6,811 nucleotides of DNA from Gammaproteobacteria bacterium (GCA_019752835.1 JAIELR010000218.1:1-6811); one strand, 5' to 3'. Numbered from the stretch's first letter, positions 1 to 6,087 are shown. The notes: generated from the sequence alone by a model not told the origin. Program-made: numbers and translations.

Positions 1-57
1 AATGCTCAATATAGAGGCAACACCTTACTCGATAATCCCACAAATAGATATGATTAA
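1..57 (+). CDS. 3' end of an unidentified gene (partial)
   Basis: Reading frame 1 is open from the window edge to a TAA at 55-57 and encodes 18 residues ending in DNPTNRYD. A hairpin with a short T-run follows 9 bases later, as expected for the end of a transcription unit. Nothing in 18 residues identifies a family. Frame 2 is also open, to a TAA at 89-91, but would run into the hairpin, so frame 1 is preferred. The call rests only on an open frame plus a terminator and could be chance. Confidence 0.35.
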   Translation, partial: NAQYRGNTLLDNPTNRYD

Positions 58-65
58 AGGACAGC

Positions 66-117
66 GCGTAATACGGGGCCGAATTTTGTAAAATCAACGA
101 TCCCGTATTACGCTTTT
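66..117 (+). terminator. Rho-independent-like terminator hairpin
   Basis: A perfect 12-bp inverted repeat, GCGTAATACGGG (66-77) with CCCGTATTACGC (102-113), is followed by TTTT at 114-117. The 24-nt loop contains a second small A/T hairpin (83-94). It lies just after the TAA at 55-57. The long loop and short T-run make it weaker than a textbook terminator. On the minus strand no T-run follows, so it is probably not a strong terminator for the GTPase gene, though the stem would form either way. Confidence 0.5.
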
Positions 118-208
118 ATCGTGAGCGTTCTTGTTCTTACATCATTTGCAATATCAATAACTGGTAAGTTCCAAGCATTATTCCCGCTTTAATACGGGCT
201 ACACTGCC

Positions 209-225
209 ACTAGGCAACACCTAGT
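209..225. repeat. Small hairpin sharing a word with the window start
   Basis: ACTAGG (209-214) pairs with CCTAGT (220-225) around the loop CAACA. It lies 24 bases past the stop codon of the minus-strand GTPase gene, but no T-run follows on either strand, so terminator function is doubtful. The 11-mer AGGCAACACCT at 212-222 also occurs at 15-25. The word TAATACGGG at 190-198 also occurs in the hairpin at 69-77. The rest of 118-248 shows no gene. Confidence 0.35.
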
Positions 226-248
226 CACTATTGGCATAACACGAAAAT

Positions 249-1514
249 TTACATGTCATTGTAATAATCATAGCCCGTGCCGTTCTCATCTGTGTTTTCT
301 GGCTCCGGCGCATGCAAAAGCGCCTCAGCATTTGCAATTGCGACCAACCCAGCGAACGTGCCCTTTTTATTATAGCCTTCTTTTTCTTCCGCTTTTCCTG
401 CTATTTCATTAATTTTATCCATATAACTTTCTAGGGTAAAACTTAGATTACTTTTGTTATCAACAAAATACTTCGCTATCTCTTTAGCCTCATTTTGCTG
501 GTTATGTCGAGTCAAAGAAAGCAATCCTGAATCAGCATAAGCGTGAAAACTTACAGCAATTTGTGCCATTAGATCTTTTTCAGCATCTACTTTTACATTC
601 GCTGTTATAGGAGTAGGTCTATTTTTTTGTCGACGCTCTTTAGCGGTCTCCCAAAGGCATCGCGCCTTACCGTATTGTGTAAGTAAATTTCGTACTTCAG
701 GCGTTTGTTTTGCTTTTTTATTAGCCGCGGCGCGAGCTTCAGCATCATTCGAATCAGCAGGGACCTGTTTTAAGAAATGAAAATTCATCAACAACTGGCT
801 TCGATTATTACTATTTTTCTCAAAAATTGAGTCTCGTAATAATTCTTTTTTCTGTTCAATAAAGCCAATACGAGCGCCATTTGATTTTTCTAGCAATTCA
901 TTAACAAATGATTGGGGATCAAACGAAGAGTTTTCTGCATCATTTGCTATATCGCTTTCATTTTCATTATCGCTCTCATTGTCATTCTTTTGAAGAGGAA
1001 TCATCTCGACAGCAGCCTCAAATAACGCGTCAAGATGTACATCATTTTTCGCACTCGTTTCGAGGTATGGAAGTTCATTATTAACACCAAATTGACGGGC
1101 ATCTTCCCGAGTTGAATCCTGTATATCATCTACTAAATCTGATTTTGTTCCAACCAAAATTATGGGGAGACCTTGAGGACATTTCTTGAGCCATTGCTCC
1201 AAATTCGTTAACGTCTTGGGTCTTTCAAGATCAAAACACAATATAATGGCACGAGCCTCTTTCATCCAAATACCAAGGTTAATAGAGTCAAGCTGGTCAC
1301 CAGGCACGTCCCATAACCGCAACTTACATGGCGTTGCTTTCCATCCCTCAGAATGGGTACGATCAGCCATTGCAAAGTTAACATCTTTATTTTTACTATA
1401 ATGCATCGAAAAGATATTATGCACGAACCTTTTTATCAGAGAACTTTTCCCCGTCCCAGTATCACCTAAAATAACAATTTTATGGATAGGAAATTCATCT
1501 AAGTCATTTTTCAT
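249..1514 (-). CDS. Rab/Ras-like small GTPase with long C-terminal extension, candidate Dot/Icm effector
   Basis: This 421-aa protein has an N-terminal small-GTPase domain (about 10-173). It shows the P-loop GDTGTGKS (17-24), switch II WDVPGDQ (68-74), a G4 box TKSD (123-126) in place of NKxD, and G5 ETSAK (152-156). By alignment to the Rab pattern YksTIGvDF, the switch I Thr is Asn42, and the residue equivalent to Ras Gln61 is Asp73, so GTP hydrolysis is probably unusual. An acidic Asn/Asp/Glu linker (about 176-196) leads to a charged, probably helical region (about 197-400) that I do not recognise. There is no C-terminal prenylation Cys. The tail has a Glu/Asp cluster at about residues 404-410, 11-17 from the end, matching the E-block position of Dot/Icm substrates. 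Inferred role: injected into the host cell to act on vesicle traffic. Start: ATG at 1514 with AAGAGG 6 nt upstream is preferred over the in-frame TTG at 1520, which abuts the Shine-Dalgarno sequence. Confidence 0.9.
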   Translation of the reverse strand: MKNDLDEFPIHKIVILGDTGTGKSSLIKRFVHNIFSMHYSKNKDVNFAMADRTHSEGWKATPCKLRLWDVPGDQLDSINLGIWMKEARAIILCFDLERPKTLTNLEQWLKKCPQGLPIILVGTKSDLVDDIQDSTREDARQFGVNNELPYLETSAKNDVHLDALFEAAVEMIPLQKNDNESDNENESDIANDAENSSFDPQSFVNELLEKSNGARIGFIEQKKELLRDSIFEKNSNNRSQLLMNFHFLKQVPADSNDAEARAAANKKAKQTPEVRNLLTQYGKARCLWETAKERRQKNRPTPITANVKVDAEKDLMAQIAVSFHAYADSGLLSLTRHNQQNEAKEIAKYFVDNKSNLSFTLESYMDKINEIAGKAEEKEGYNKKGTFAGLVAIANAEALLHAPEPENTDENGTGYDYYNDM

Positions 1515-1520
1515 AATCAA

Positions 1521-1526
1521 CCTCTT
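1521..1526 (-). promoter_or_regulatory. Shine-Dalgarno of the GTPase gene
   Basis: AAGAGG on the minus strand lies 6 nt before ATG 1514-1512. It decides between this ATG and the upstream TTG (1520-1518), which would leave no spacing. Confidence 0.7.
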
Positions 1527-1577
1527 TTATAAATTTTGCTTATTTGGACAGCAAGAATACTGTACAAATGAGACTCA

Positions 1578-1610
1578 AGTATATAGCAACATGATTAAGA
1601 AAATATTATC
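1578..1610 (-). promoter_or_regulatory. Possible PmrA-type site and -10 box upstream of the GTPase gene
   Basis: On the minus strand, 1610-1591 reads GATAATATT-TT-CTTAATCAT: two 9-mers, each matching 7 of 9 positions of the Legionella PmrA consensus cTTAATatT as I recall it. The TAAT cores are 11 bp apart, one helical turn. A -10-like TATACT follows at 1583-1578, with no good -35 at 17 bp, as expected for an activator-dependent promoter. The 5' leader would be about 55 nt. PmrA is known to control many effector genes, which suits the gene. TTAA-type words are common in AT-rich DNA and similar 11-bp-spaced pairs occur elsewhere in this spacer, so this is tentative. Confidence 0.3.
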
Positions 1611-1664
1611 ATATGAGTCAATGCGGGTCATTTTGAGTTAGGGACTTATATGAGTCAACGCGGG
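1611..1664. repeat. Pair of 17-bp direct repeats
   Basis: ATATGAGTCAATGCGGG (1611-1627) and ATATGAGTCAACGCGGG (1648-1664) differ at one base and are 37 bp apart start to start. They adjoin the GC-rich element downstream. They may be part of a dispersed intergenic repeat or binding sites for a regulator. They are too few and too far from a cas-like context to be CRISPR. Confidence 0.6.
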
Positions 1665-1680
1665 CATCAGGATTCGAGAC

Positions 1681-1760
1681 ACCCCTCTCCCCTTGGGGGA
1701 AAGCGGCTTTTCCCCGGGTTTGGCTTCGCCGAGGGCGCTACACTCCATCCAGGCTACCAA
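1681..1760. repeat. GC-rich palindromic intergenic repeat element
   Basis: This segment is visibly much richer in G+C than its flanks. A 9-bp stem (1695-1703 with 1707-1715, one G-T pair, loop CGG) is followed by a smaller GGC-TTC-GCC hairpin (1722-1730). The word pattern of 1712-1759, especially the end CATCCAGGCTACC, resembles the widespread bacterial repeat family whose complement starts GTAGCCTGGATG. The copy looks degenerate. It could also act as a barrier between the two divergent genes. Family assignment is from memory and needs a genome-wide search. Confidence 0.45.
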
Positions 1761-1799
1761 TTACCCAAATTACAAAGGCCGCAAATGCATTGTTAAATT

Positions 1800-1835
1800 T
1801 TATTTAAAATACTTATTGCTTATATCTTCCGACAT
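1800..1835 (-). pseudogene. 11-codon ORF with strong ribosome binding site, possible gene remnant
   Basis: On the minus strand AAGAGGAG (plus 1842-1849) lies 6 nt before ATG 1835-1833, followed by MSEDISNKYFK and TAA at 1802-1800. The Shine-Dalgarno match is one of the best in the window, yet the frame ends after 11 residues. Repeat elements lie just downstream, so this may be the 5' stub of a gene whose body was lost. A short peptide, or chance, are alternatives. I see no similarity to a known leader peptide. Confidence 0.25.
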
Positions 1836-1883
1836 GATAAACTCCTCTTGTAATTATTAATTTTATGTTAAGAAAAATTATCT

Positions 1884-1889
1884 GGAGGA
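1884..1889 (+). promoter_or_regulatory. Shine-Dalgarno of the SznF-like gene
   Basis: GGAGGA lies 5-6 nt before ATG 1895. It fixes the start there; the in-frame ATG at 1865 has no such site upstream. No convincing promoter was found for the operon. The best candidate is TTGCTT (1816-1821), 16 bp, TAAACT (1838-1843), which is weak. Confidence 0.75.
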
Positions 1890-1894
1890 ACCTG

Positions 1895-3232
1895 ATGAAC
1901 CAAACATCATTCACGATCAATGAGCGTCTACGCGCCTATATCAATCACGAATGCTTTAATCCCAATAAACTGCACCCGGCTCATCCCTATCAACGCCCCT
2001 TGCGCAAAAGTGATTTAACAGACATTGATTTTTCAATCCCCGTGACAACACACGACCTCATGAGTAACAAAAATCTACTACTCAACAAGTTATTACTCAC
2101 CATATATGAGCAAGACTTACTTTTCTTAAATGAAGATCTTAGTAATAGCGAGGCGCAAAAAGCCTTCAAGCTCTTTTATGACCCTCATTTTGTGGCTGAA
2201 AGCAAAGCTTTAAAACCTGATTTAGAAAAATTGGCATTTACTTTTTTAGATACCGAAATTGAAACGCTCGGTTATTGGGACAAAGATCATTTAGTCACTT
2301 ACTTATCCGAAATAATTAAGCAACAAGAAAATCAACCAAGTGAATTATGTGAATTTATTGCTCACACCTCAAATCCTGTTCTTGCCTGTAAAATGCTGCT
2401 CATACAAATGGCGCCTGACTTTTTAAGTGAAGCCTCGGCTATGGCACGTGTGCTTCCTGGCGCCTATGGACAAGAGCAATCGGAAATAATGAAGGTTTTT
2501 ATCGATGAATATGGGTATGGCGTCTATGATATGAAACACTCTAGCCTGTTTGAGCGCACACTCGACTCTATTGGTATGAACAGAGCAATACATTATTATT
2601 ATGATGCCTATTTACCCACATCTTTAATGTTAGTCAATTATTTTCACTTTTTATGCAGCAATAAACAGCTTTGGTTTCGTTACTTAGGTGCTCTCTACTA
2701 TACAGAAGCCAGCATTCCTCATTTTAATAAACAAATCAGCACACTGTTATCAAAATTTTTACCCTCAATTGATACCAGTTATTTTGACGAGCATGTTCAT
2801 ATTGATCAACATCATCGCCGCATGGTCATGAATAAATTAATACTAACCAGTATAGATAAATATGGTGATAACGTTATTGATGAGATTTTAAAAGGATTTG
2901 AATCGTTTCGTTTATTACAATCTCTTGCCGATCAAGATTTAATGGAACAAGTCCGATTTGCCGAAATAAGTGATACAGGACAATCACACCAATTTGTGGG
3001 GGAACATATCATTTTTACCGAGCAAAAAAATGAATTGAGCTTATCGCACATCCATAATGAAAGTGAATTATTTACTGTGTTAGAAGGTCAGTTGAGTTTT
3101 CACAACAATGGAATTGATGTTTTTACATTAAACGCAGGTGAAGGAGTTATTATTCCAAAAGGGCGAGTACATGGCACTCGAGTTCAATCACCCAGCGCTC
3201 GCTATAGCGTTGCACCTTTACTAAGTTTATGA
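1895..3232 (+). CDS. Heme-oxygenase-like diiron oxygenase fused to a cupin, SznF-like
   Basis: This 445-aa protein has an N-terminal helical part (about 1-125), a central heme-oxygenase-like diiron domain (about 126-350) and a C-terminal cupin (about 365-445). Candidate diiron ligands are E179, E205 (DEYG), H215, E271, H300, D304 and H307, the last three as HxxxDxxH. The cupin has both motifs: H385-x-H387-x3-E391-x6-G398, and G415-x5-P421-x-G423-x2-H426. From memory, SznF of streptozotocin biosynthesis uses E189, E215, H225, E281, H311, D315, H318 and cupin H407, H409, H448. Spacings here match, with offsets of 10, then 11, then 22. SznF N-hydroxylates N-methyl-L-arginine at the diiron site and rearranges it to an N-nitrosourea at the cupin iron. 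Inferred here: an iron-dependent N-oxidising enzyme on arginine or a relative. The substrate is unproven and the window holds no methyltransferase. It is the first gene of the operon, likely cytosolic. The start is set by GGAGGA before ATG 1895. Confidence 0.9.
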   Translation: MNQTSFTINERLRAYINHECFNPNKLHPAHPYQRPLRKSDLTDIDFSIPVTTHDLMSNKNLLLNKLLLTIYEQDLLFLNEDLSNSEAQKAFKLFYDPHFVAESKALKPDLEKLAFTFLDTEIETLGYWDKDHLVTYLSEIIKQQENQPSELCEFIAHTSNPVLACKMLLIQMAPDFLSEASAMARVLPGAYGQEQSEIMKVFIDEYGYGVYDMKHSSLFERTLDSIGMNRAIHYYYDAYLPTSLMLVNYFHFLCSNKQLWFRYLGALYYTEASIPHFNKQISTLLSKFLPSIDTSYFDEHVHIDQHHRRMVMNKLILTSIDKYGDNVIDEILKGFESFRLLQSLADQDLMEQVRFAEISDTGQSHQFVGEHIIFTEQKNELSLSHIHNESELFTVLEGQLSFHNNGIDVFTLNAGEGVIIPKGRVHGTRVQSPSARYSVAPLLSL

Positions 3233-3240
3233 GGTGCATC

Positions 3241-3516
3241 ATGCTTAAAATACAGAAAATAATCAATGGAAAATTTCAATTAGACGATGATAATTATTTT
3301 TTTGTTTGTTTAAATGAAAAAAAATTTGCTATCAAAGACAAATGCCCTCATCGAGGTGGACCACTGAGCTTAGGTAGTGTATGTGAAAAATCAAACAGTA
3401 TCAAATGCCCATGGCATGATAATTACTTGAAAATCAAGCTATTAGTGAAACGATCACTCATCGGCATACGCATAAATAATCAAGTCATGGTATATGATAG
3501 GATCGACATAACATGA
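3241..3516 (+). CDS. Small Rieske [2Fe-2S] ferredoxin
   Basis: This 91-aa protein has a complete Rieske cluster motif, C35-P-H37 and C56-P-W-H59, with 18 residues between the two halves, as CPHRGG and CPWHD. No other domain or signal peptide is present, so it is a soluble one-electron carrier. It is a little shorter than typical 100-110-aa Rieske ferredoxins, and the part after CPWHD lacks the usual Gly-rich loop. It sits 8 nt after the diiron/cupin gene, so it may reduce that enzyme's diiron site (inference). ATG 3241 is preferred: GAGG at 3231-3234 gives a 6-nt spacing, and it overlaps the upstream stop. An in-frame ATG at 3229 overlaps the previous stop as ATGA but has no Shine-Dalgarno sequence. 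Confidence 0.88.
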   Translation: MLKIQKIINGKFQLDDDNYFFVCLNEKKFAIKDKCPHRGGPLSLGSVCEKSNSIKCPWHDNYLKIKLLVKRSLIGIRINNQVMVYDRIDIT

Positions 3517-4706
3517 AACCATATTTTCCCTTAATTTCTATTTTATCATTTACCTTGTCCGCCGACAGTTTATTCAACGCATCAATTATTTGGTGCGTTT
3601 TATTAGCCGGTGGTAGAGCAAAAGATTTGGCTTTCTTTTTATGCGTAGTGACCTTGCTTACTTTTTGTGTAAAAAAAATGAGCGTTAGACTTAAAAAAGT
3701 TCTAGAAAACGCACCTCAGAAATCATTTATAATTATTCGTATAATAGGTATTATTTTGTCAGGCCTTTTTTTACCTATTTCAATGTACACTAATGCCTTA
3801 TGGTTTTTATACTTGATTGGCATGGTATTCACTATGCTAGGATTTTTAAGCCAATTAACGTCAGAAACTATCATAGGACAAATTGTCTTAGATGGACACT
3901 TAAGTGCAAATAAAGGCTCGCGAATGATCCAAATGGCTCAACAAATAGCAGCATTCATAGGGCCGACCATTTTAGGGGTTACCTTAAGCTTAGGTGGAAT
4001 GAGCGCTGTATTGTTTTTTATGATGATTATTTATTCTGCGGGCACCTTTATTAAACCCGTTATTCAAAATACTTTTTTAAATCAACCACTTCAAAATAGG
4101 CTAAACACACATAAAGAAACAAGAAAATCCACCCTAAAAAACAAAATTAACTTATGGCCTTATTTCTTTAGCTTATGCTTTCTAACAGTTCAAATCGCTG
4201 CATTTAATTTCCTACTGCCGCTAATTTCACAGCATGAAAAAATGTGGACCGCCAATCAATTTGGTTTAATTGATGCGATGGCTGGCGTGGGAGCATTTAT
4301 TTGCACGCTTATTTCTGCAGAATCGGGATGGAAAAAACACCTTTGGTTAATAACTTTCTTTATCATTCCTTTAGTTGATTTTTCATTTTATTCCCTTGAC
4401 AATCCATACTATCTCTCTGCATTAACTATATTTCTTGGTTTTTTCCTCAACATATATTTGATAAAAATACGAGAGATTATATATAAATTTGCATCATCCG
4501 TTCAAGATTTCATGGATTGGATAGGAAGAATCAGCGTCATGTCTGTGTTAATTAGATCAGGCGCACCCATAGTATTAACCAGCATTGCTATAAAACCGTC
4601 ACTATTGTTTTTTTTAGTGGGTTTAGTGGTTGGAATTTGTATTTTGTTTATAACCAATATCCAGAAAAAACCCAACTTTATTGCAACGTACTTAACTAAG
4701 GAATAA
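3513..4706 (+). CDS. Major facilitator superfamily transporter, probable exporter
   Basis: This 397-aa protein has about 12 hydrophobic segments: roughly 6-32, 38-54, 71-91, 94-114, 138-160, 162-182, then a polar central loop (183-213), 214-239, 252-268, 276-294, 298-318, 339-361 and 363-382. The 6+6 arrangement with a central loop and the total length are typical of the family. The stretch AAFIGPTILG (146-155) resembles the Gly/Pro motif of TM5 in MFS antiporters. The substrate cannot be read from sequence. Position between the oxidative genes and the ligase suggests it exports the pathway product and may give self-protection (inference). It overlaps the Rieske gene by 4 nt (ATGA), so translation is probably coupled. 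The nearest Shine-Dalgarno-like AGG is rather far, about 11 nt. The base composition is AT-rich even for this window. Confidence 0.8.
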   Translation: MKPYFPLISILSFTLSADSLFNASIIWCVLLAGGRAKDLAFFLCVVTLLTFCVKKMSVRLKKVLENAPQKSFIIIRIIGIILSGLFLPISMYTNALWFLYLIGMVFTMLGFLSQLTSETIIGQIVLDGHLSANKGSRMIQMAQQIAAFIGPTILGVTLSLGGMSAVLFFMMIIYSAGTFIKPVIQNTFLNQPLQNRLNTHKETRKSTLKNKINLWPYFFSLCFLTVQIAAFNFLLPLISQHEKMWTANQFGLIDAMAGVGAFICTLISAESGWKKHLWLITFFIIPLVDFSFYSLDNPYYLSALTIFLGFFLNIYLIKIREIIYKFASSVQDFMDWIGRISVMSVLIRSGAPIVLTSIAIKPSLLFFLVGLVVGICILFITNIQKKPNFIATYLTKE

Positions 4707-4708
4707 TC

Positions 4709-5992
4709 ATGTTAAATTACGCATTAATTATTGATCCATTTTCGTCAGGTGCCCTATATGCCGACGAATTGAAAAAAAAGAATATTATACCTCTTGCCGT
4801 GCTATCTCAAATCCCAGTAGTTGATTGTTTTGCAGCCTCGTATCGCCCAGATGATTTTGAAAAAATATTTATTTTTGAAGGCGACCTGATAAAATTAACA
4901 AATGAAATTCGAACATTTTTAGCGAATAATCGTATTGTGCTTTGTCTTCCGGGTACAGATCTAGGCACTGCTCTTTCCGATCAATTAACTAACCTATTTT
5001 GCCCCTCAACAATGAATGATCCCGATCGCACGCTAGCAAGAACTAATAAGTATTTTATGGCTACCGAATTAAAAAAAGCGAACATATTAATACCGTTAAC
5101 ATATCAAGTAAATTCACTTGAGGCAGCTATTACATGGGTTAATGAAAATAACTTGAACAATCATAAAATTGTGGTCAAACCGGTTAACAGCGCTGGAAGT
5201 GATGGCGTTAGTATTTGCTTTAACCAACAAGATATGACTCATGCAATCAAACAATTATTAGGAGAAAAAAATAAATTTAATCGACTTAATAAACATGTCT
5301 TAATACAAGAATTTCTTGAAGGATCTGAATATATTGTCGACAGTGTAAGTTATAATGGAAAACATCAAATTACTAATATTGGAAAATACAAAAAAATTGT
5401 GATGCATAATGGCCATTTCATCTATGATAGTTTAGACTTTTTACCTTTTCAGGGAGAAGAACAAAAACAATTAATAGAATATTGCTATCAAGTTTTAAAT
5501 GCCCTCGGTATTAAATATGGACCAGCCCATGCTGAAATAATGTTGGCTCCCAATGGTCCTCGTTTGATTGAAGTGGGCTCTCGTTTGCATGGTGGAGTTG
5601 CTATACTTGCTGTAAGATTGGCGACAGGAACGAGCCAGCTCGATTTGACGTTAGATTATTTAATAAGCAACATTCCTTTCACTGGACAGACACCTTTTGT
5701 ATTAAAAAATCAAGTGAAAATTGTTTTTCTTATTTCAAATAAATCAGGAAAAATTACCAAGTTATCCGACAAAGTCGAGGCAATAAAACAGCTACCTAGT
5801 TTTGGATTTATGAAATCTTCTCTTAAGAAAAATACTCTCGTAACAACCACAGTCGATCTTTTCACCTCTCCTGGCTTAATCATCTTATCACATCCAGATC
5901 CACAACAAATTGATACAGATTACCAAGCTATTCGAGCATTTGAACAAGAAGGATTGTTCGAAACGGTTAACGACGACATTAGGCGCTGTTGA
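4709..5992 (+). CDS. ATP-grasp carboxylate-amine ligase
   Basis: This 427-aa protein has the three-part ATP-grasp layout. The N-terminal domain (about 1-105) begins with the hydrophobic strand YALIIDP. The ATP-grasp core (about 106-325) includes K157 and the Gly-rich loop VNSAGSDGVS (159-168), QEFLEGSEYIVD (200-211), and the metal and ATP site with E276 (AEIM) and E288 in GPRLIEVGSRLHGG (283-296). A C-terminal domain (about 330-427) follows. The pattern matches the group that includes L-amino-acid ligases such as BacD, which activate a carboxylate as acyl phosphate and join it to an amine. Inferred role: it couples the product of the SznF-like enzyme to an amino acid or another amine. Carbamoyl-phosphate-type or purine enzymes fit less well because neighbours are not of that kind. 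AAGGAA at 4698-4703 overlaps the MFS stop, and the intergenic gap is 2 nt, so it is the last gene of the operon. Confidence 0.85.
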   Translation: MLNYALIIDPFSSGALYADELKKKNIIPLAVLSQIPVVDCFAASYRPDDFEKIFIFEGDLIKLTNEIRTFLANNRIVLCLPGTDLGTALSDQLTNLFCPSTMNDPDRTLARTNKYFMATELKKANILIPLTYQVNSLEAAITWVNENNLNNHKIVVKPVNSAGSDGVSICFNQQDMTHAIKQLLGEKNKFNRLNKHVLIQEFLEGSEYIVDSVSYNGKHQITNIGKYKKIVMHNGHFIYDSLDFLPFQGEEQKQLIEYCYQVLNALGIKYGPAHAEIMLAPNGPRLIEVGSRLHGGVAILAVRLATGTSQLDLTLDYLISNIPFTGQTPFVLKNQVKIVFLISNKSGKITKLSDKVEAIKQLPSFGFMKSSLKKNTLVTTTVDLFTSPGLIILSHPDPQQIDTDYQAIRAFEQEGLFETVNDDIRRC

Positions 5993-5997
5993 TGTAG

Positions 5998-6019
5998 GGG
6001 CAACCCACCGTGGTTGCCC
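5998..6019. repeat. Palindromic hairpin at the operon end, possible terminator
   Basis: GGGCAACC (5998-6005) pairs perfectly with GGTTGCCC (6012-6019) around a 6-nt loop, 5 bases after the ATP-grasp stop codon. The following bases (GTCTTTGG) give only a poor T-run, so termination would be weak. The sequence, including the preceding GTAGG, resembles a common dispersed palindrome in bacterial genomes and may be both. Confidence 0.55.
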
Positions 6020-6023
6020 GTCT

Positions 6024-6052
6024 TTGGAAATGCGCAGAGTATATGGTATGAT
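6024..6052 (+). promoter_or_regulatory. Sigma70-like promoter for the WecA-like gene
   Basis: TTGGAA (6024-6029), a 17-bp spacer and TATGAT (6047-6052) match the -35 and -10 consensus at 4 of 6 and 5 of 6 positions. The expected transcription start near 6059 would leave a leader of about 29 nt before ATG 6088. It lies after the operon hairpin, so the next gene is probably an independent unit. Confidence 0.5.
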
Positions 6053-6087
6053 TGAGCTGTTTTTAACAAACACATGTTCCCCCAACT

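Noticed and set aside
1186..1401. 71-codon plus-strand ORF
   Set aside because: It lies entirely within the GTPase gene on the other strand, has no ribosome site and no recognisable domain, so it is a shadow frame.
1521..1550. TTGCTG-17-TATAAA promoter close to the GTPase start
   Set aside because: Spacing is ideal, but transcription would begin at or after the Shine-Dalgarno sequence, leaving almost no leader.
1611..1664. CRISPR array
   Set aside because: Only two repeats of 17 bp with one spacer-length gap, no further copies and no cas genes.
1665..1690. tRNA-like GATTCGAGAC
   Set aside because: The TTCGA word is there, but flanking bases cannot form a T-arm stem and no acceptor or anticodon arm is present.
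1792..1808. Second PmrA-like TTAA pair 11 bp apart before the operon (also 1853-1872)
   Set aside because: Matches to the consensus are in very AT-rich DNA and no -10 box is suitably placed, so these are likely chance; they also lower confidence in the site at 1591-1610.
1865..1894. Upstream ATG start for the SznF-like protein (10 extra residues)
   Set aside because: No Shine-Dalgarno precedes it, whereas GGAGGA lies directly before ATG 1895.
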